From positions 209,740,709 to 209,804,708 of the forward strand of contig CM057009.1 in assembly GCA_029891345.1 (NCBI GenBank): 64,000 bases of DNA, in the 5' to 3' direction. This document shows positions 60,301-64,000 of this stretch, in pieces. The notes beneath the pieces were generated by a model that was given only the letters and a program-made list of their open reading frames with translations, did not search any database and was not told the origin of the DNA. Numbering within the stretch: position 1 is the stretch's first letter; the number at the start of each line of letters is the position of its first letter. The position numbers and the translations under genes are program-made. This DNA is from Dryococelus australis (taxonomy: Eukaryota; Arthropoda; Insecta; Phasmatodea; Phasmatidae).

Positions 60301-61190
60301 TTCAAGTCACATTTGAGAAGCTCATACAAGGGAGCCTGTGATACAGCAGCATTTGTGATGAAGCGACAGTAGAAATGTATGTCAGTAATTTTACGCAGCT
60401 GTTTCGCAGTTTTTGGTGTGCTGTAGTGTAGGATAGCATCCACTTTCTCTGGGAGAGGCTTGATGTCATCAACAGAAATGCTGTGCCAAAGAATGTCACT
60501 CGTGGTTCCCCGAAGACAAACTTGGAAGGGTTGATAAGTAGACCATACACGCTTAGACATGCTTATGTTCTTTTTCATTACAAAAGCCACTAGGCTGTCG
60601 TCCAGTTAGGATACACAAACATCTAGGCCTCTAAGAACTTCATCTATGAATCTCTGAAATATCTGTGCGGCATTGCGAAGCCCAAATACATGAAGGGAAA
60701 TTCTTGGGTTTCAAATGGCATAGTGATTGCTGTCTTGTAGAGATCTACATCGACAACAGGAATTCGGCTATAGACCTTGACAAGGTCAATGATGGAAAAT
60801 ATAGTTTTGCTATGAAGAGTGTGGGAGAAGTCCTGGATGTGTGGAATGGAATATCTGTCTGGAATTGTACGAACATTGAGCATGCGGTAGTCCCCACAAG
60901 TCCTCTGCTCCTCACCTTTCTTGGGTACCATATGCATTGGCGAAGACCGAGAGCAGTCATCAGGCCAAGCTGCCCCAAGCTTGAGCATAGTTCGAATACT
61001 TTCTTCGAAATTCGCAGCTTGTCTGGAGCCAGATGTCGTGGTCTACTGTGCTCAGATTACCCAGTGGTGGTATTGATGTGGTGAACTGTGGTATACTGGG
61101 TAGACTTCAATGTGCCACATGGGCGAGTAATGGTAGAATACTTTTTGAGCAAATCAGAGTAGCGAACTGACTGATAAAGTGTCCTGATCC
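60300..61190 (-). pseudogene. CsRn1-like reverse transcriptase
   Basis: SSPMHMVPKKGEEQRTCGDY then RMLNVRTIPDRYSIPHIQDF, FSIIDLVKVYSRIPV (motif A; Asp of IIDL kept) and TQEFPFMYLGFAMP (motif B). The active-site box, at about 60598-60612, reads S-stop-LDD in place of a YxDD, so the two Asp remain but a stop precedes them. Downstream, TAKQLRKITDIHFYCRFITN is the thumb/connection region. A frameshift lies between 60590 and 60644. Confidence 0.88.
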
Positions 61191-61198
61191 TGCTAATA

Positions 61199-61585
61199 TC
61201 ACATGTTGCCTTGCGGAAGTCGGCGGCCAAAGATGTGTTGTTGTCTACAAGGTGCCGGTTTCTGATGTCCACCAAGGAGACCATAATGGTGGAGCAAATC
61301 TGCTCCAATAATCGTCTTAGTCACATCAGCTATCACAAAATGCCACACAAAATCTCGCCTGAATCCGAAGTCGAGTGTTAATGTCACAAAGCCATACATT
61401 CCAATAGTTGAGCAATTTGTAGCAAATAGTGAGTAGTTAGACATTGGATGCCTGCCTGGTAACTGAGCACATGGAAAAACACAAATGTCCGCACATGTGT
61501 CAACTAGAAAGTGTATTTTCGTCCTTGTATCCATGACGAAAAGGCGGCTACTAGAGGTTTGATAGGGATCACTGGCCACCATCAA
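61199..61585 (-). pseudogene. CsRn1-like aspartic protease
   Basis: The active site HFLVDTCADICVFPC shows DTC where retropepsins have DTG/DSG, so Gly is replaced by Cys. TIIGADLLHHYGLL is the conserved flap-to-dimer segment (IGxDFL). The 128-codon frame is open but ends early and runs out of frame with RT. In active relatives it processes the Gag-Pol polyprotein. Confidence 0.82.
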
Positions 61586-61604
61586 CGAGTCCCCTGGTCG
61601 TTCC

Positions 61605-62361
61605 TCATGGAGTAAGTACAGAGCATGGTAGATTTCCTAGCCTCATAACCGAAGTGACGATGGTACCAGAATACTCCAGGTAAACTCCAACTGCGAGAAT
61701 GCTGCTGGGGTGATGCTGATGGAGAACAGTCCCGACGATCATCATGATGACCATAAGCTGTGATCTCTTGTCATAATGCTGTAGCCACTTCACCAATTTT
61801 GGAGGTCATAAGCATCGACATTTTGTCAAACATGGCCTCAAGTGAGGTGAATTCTGCCACTTGCAGCCTCGGATTGGTGTCCACAATGGCATCTGCGAGA
61901 TCACTGAGAGAATCAAGGGTTGGACTTACTTGGGTTGCCAGGATCGCTTGTGTTGGTGGTGAAAGGCGGCCCAGCCACAACGACTTGAGCAGCTTATCGC
62001 TGAAAGCTGTCCCTGCTACGTTTTGGAAGTGCCGTAGGAACTGCGAGGGCCTTCGGTTGTCGATCTTTTCATGTTATAGCAGCTGTTTTGTTTTCTTTCC
62101 CTATGAGGTACTCAGTCATTTAAAAATATCTGTTTTGAGTTTAGTGTACTTGTTCTGGGCTGGAGGACGAATCAGAATGCCATGCACTTCAGTAGCATAT
62201 TTACAGTCTTGGTTGTTTGTCACAAAATTAAACTTCGTCTCGTCTGAAGTTATTCCAGAAAGTACGAACTGATTTTCTACCTGTGCGAACCACATTTCTG
62301 GGTCTAGGGTCCAGAAAGGCGGAATGCGGACAGCGACGCGATCCATGAAGACAGTTGACAA
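61605..62361 (-). pseudogene. CsRn1-like gag
   Basis: MSTVFMDRVAVRIPPFWTLD starts at 62361, then PEMWFAQVENQFVLSGITSD, the CsRn1-type gag capsid start. After a frameshift a second part gives LLKSLWLGRLSPPTQAILAT then LDSLSDLADAIVDTNPRLQV (61771-61980). No zinc knuckle, as expected in this clade. Gag forms the particle that packages the RNA. Leader 62362-62902 is non-coding. Confidence 0.85.
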
Positions 62362-62902
62362 TGGAGGGTCGGAGATGACTGCTACTGTGTTCCAAGGCCG
62401 ACAGCAAAACTACCATGGAAGCAGGTATGATGGTTCATGGGAGCCCGAAACGAATGAACCGATAGTGTCCCAGAATCACTGTACTACTTCTACCTACTTT
62501 TGCACCTAATCATAGTAGTTCCTCATAGCGCGGAAGATAGATTTGCTATGTGACGGATCACAGGAGCATGGGCGGCGCGAATGACCATGCTGCTGCAGGA
62601 CACTTGAGATTGTATCGGCCCACAAAGTTACATTAAGTTGCGAAGCGCGGACAACGAATGTGTCGCGAAAGTTGGTACCTCCCTCTACTCGGGAGTGCGA
62701 CAGACCGTAGGAATACGGCGGTGGGGGCGAGACGCGGGAGGAGTCCCTCGCACGATGTGACGCGGGCTGAAGAGGCCCTGCTCGTGGGCGCGTGTCGTTC
62801 TTCGCGGCAGGCTGTTTGGCACTGCAGTTTGCTACCCCCAGCAGCGACACTGTGTTATCGTATTACACATATCACGAACCCAGCATCCCTACTTGCCTTT
62901 GT

Positions 62903-62918
62903 CACGTTGGGGTCAACA
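62903..62918 (-). promoter_or_regulatory. Primer-binding site, tRNA-Trp type
   Basis: On the minus strand TGTTGACCCCAACGTG lies one base after the LTR end (CTACA). It differs by two bases from the tRNA-Trp 3'-end complement TGGTGACCCCGACGTG used by CsRn1-like elements. Confidence 0.75.
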
Positions 62919-62919
62919 T

Positions 62920-63260
62920 TGTAGCTACCGAGCTACTTTAGTGCAAGGGCAAGCGAGGGAGACGATGAAAACATATTACTCATTGCGTGTGTACAGACTT
63001 TATTTAGCACTTCCAAACAGTACACAAGCACAACCGTTCTGCTCGACTGGCGGATAGGAATTGTCAGCTGCTCTTTTTGTCGCAACGAGCCTCGGCCAGG
63101 AAATACAAAGTCGGCTTAAAGATGCTTGTGCGTGCTCACGCACATACACCCCTTGTGTCGGAACAGTTCGTTAGTGCTCTCACCACAGTCCATTTGCACT
63201 CTTTGCCATGCCATCAGCTTACGCTCACTTACCCAGTGGCTGTGGTGGCATGCCACCACA
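62920..63260 (-). repeat. 5' LTR (341 bp, TG...CA)
   Basis: Minus strand TGTGGTGGCATGCCACCACA at the start, ending ...GGTAGCTACA before the primer site. The ends are TG/CA, and the start includes a palindrome. The only copy match is the ~35-bp stub at 57108-57142. Confidence 0.8.
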
Positions 63261-64000
63261 CTAATTAACAATATACACATTGTGATGTGGCTAGAGGTGT
63301 TAGTGGTCAAGGTAAGGTTATGGACAATTAAATAAGGGAGAATAAGTATACGAGACTCTGGGCTTGCTCCTTCACCCTAGCATGAAGTGACTTACCCCCA
63401 ATTGCCGCTCGGTAACCGCTATTCAGGGAGGACCAACACCAACTGACACACCGGCCCTTAGTTGTTGTGTCCACCACATTTCTCTTTCATGCCCACCTTC
63501 TCTGCTATCTTCGAATCTCATTAGCTCTTCCTTGTAGCCTGGGCGGAGTTAGTGACGTTCGATGATGATGAATTCGCCTCAACTTTACTGTGTCAGCCAG
63601 ACCCAACAGTTCTCCGTACTTCTGCAGAATCCTGCAATTTCTATCATTTCGGTACCGTCCTCGTTTGCGAATATGGTTTTAATAACCACGATTGGCCGCA
63701 TTCCTGTCTTCCCCAGCATCGCTTCTTGTGTCGATATCGTAACAACACACAATCTTCGACTTGAGTGGTTTGAAACAACATATGTATGGAAATCATGTCG
63801 ATGTAGTGGTGGCCTTTATTCGCACTAACAAATTATTGCTTTTCGATCAGGTCGGATTGGAAAATATCATCCAGCCCTTTCATTTTGTACATTCTCCGAT
63901 TATAATCCCTTCTAGTCGACCTGTGTAATTCCCCATAAATTGTGTTTTTCAAAAGACCATGACATAGCCTATTTTTGATGAGTTTTTCGATGATGGATTA
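63261..64000. other. Right flank; nothing recognised
   Basis: Moderate GC, with two overlapping open frames near 63552-63828 that show no domain. It may be a repeat or a gene fragment continuing outside the window. Confidence 0.35.

Larger units (their letters stand above)
57108..63260 (-). mobile_element. CsRn1-like Ty3/gypsy LTR retrotransposon, interrupted and 3'-LTR truncated
   Basis: Minus strand: 5' LTR 62920-63260, primer-binding site 62903-62918, gag, protease, RT, RNase H, integrase, polypurine tract 57143-57154, then only the first ~35 bp of the 3' LTR. The integrase is split by a 1.34-kb insertion. The gag lacks a zinc knuckle, and the primer site matches tRNA-Trp, both traits of the CsRn1 clade. 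Many stops show it is old. Confidence 0.85.

Noticed and set aside
62506-62850. 114-codon minus frame upstream of gag
   Set aside because: Lies in the leader between primer site and gag; no family features.

Overview
This window looks like intergenic or intronic DNA from a large, AT-rich, repeat-laden animal genome, most likely an insect. The reasons are the eukaryotic transposon classes present, the long non-coding AT-rich spans, a tRNA-derived SINE whose 3' part I recall from insect genomes, Tc1, Tigger, Mutator-like and Polinton elements, and two Ty3/gypsy retrotransposons. A polyneopteran insect (cockroach, termite or stick-insect type) is a guess from these repeat types. No intact protein-coding gene was found; every recognisable gene carries stops or frameshifts.

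Layout. 1-5.9 kb: a decayed Maverick/Polinton-type or virus-derived segment. It holds the C-terminal part of a chromodomain integrase (+), two tandem BRO-N/DUF3627 genes (-), a matrix metalloproteinase with a hemopexin-like tail (-), a Cys/His-repeat protein (+) and a SAP-like protein (+). 6.3-8.3 kb: a broken Tigger/pogo-type transposase with psq and CENP-B DNA-binding domains, DDE core and C-terminal zinc finger. 10.6-15.1 kb and 40.0-49.2 kb: five copies (A-E) of an unfamiliar repeat built from ~290-bp units, each unit two ~145-bp halves. Forward and reverse copies are arranged tail to tail at both loci. 15.75-18.3 kb: cryptic simple repeats and a duplicated AACAAA-rich block around a tRNA-like SINE head. 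20.0-20.23 kb: the only GC-rich island, with a G-quadruplex motif, an initiator-like site and a splice donor; it is a possible host first exon. 27.3-28.3 kb: a Tc1 transposase relic. 32.0-33.06 kb: two abutting MITE-like inverted repeats and a SINE. 34.95-36.7 kb: a Mutator-like transposase/YqaJ-type nuclease relic. 49.2-49.75 kb: TGACCT-rich and A-rich DNA.

50.75-63.26 kb holds two minus-strand LTR retrotransposons end to end. The left one (50.75-57.1 kb) has pol and an envelope-like gene and no LTR that I could find. The right one (57.1-63.26 kb) is CsRn1-like. It has a 341-bp LTR, a tRNA-Trp-type primer site and a polypurine tract; its integrase is split by a 1.34-kb TIR-bearing insertion, and its 3' LTR is cut to about 35 bp.

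The genes do not act as a working set; the window records layered insertions and their order. The most unusual parts are the BRO-BRO-MMP cargo beside a Polinton integrase, and the foldback ~290-bp repeat family carrying repeated AAAATGGCGG motifs.
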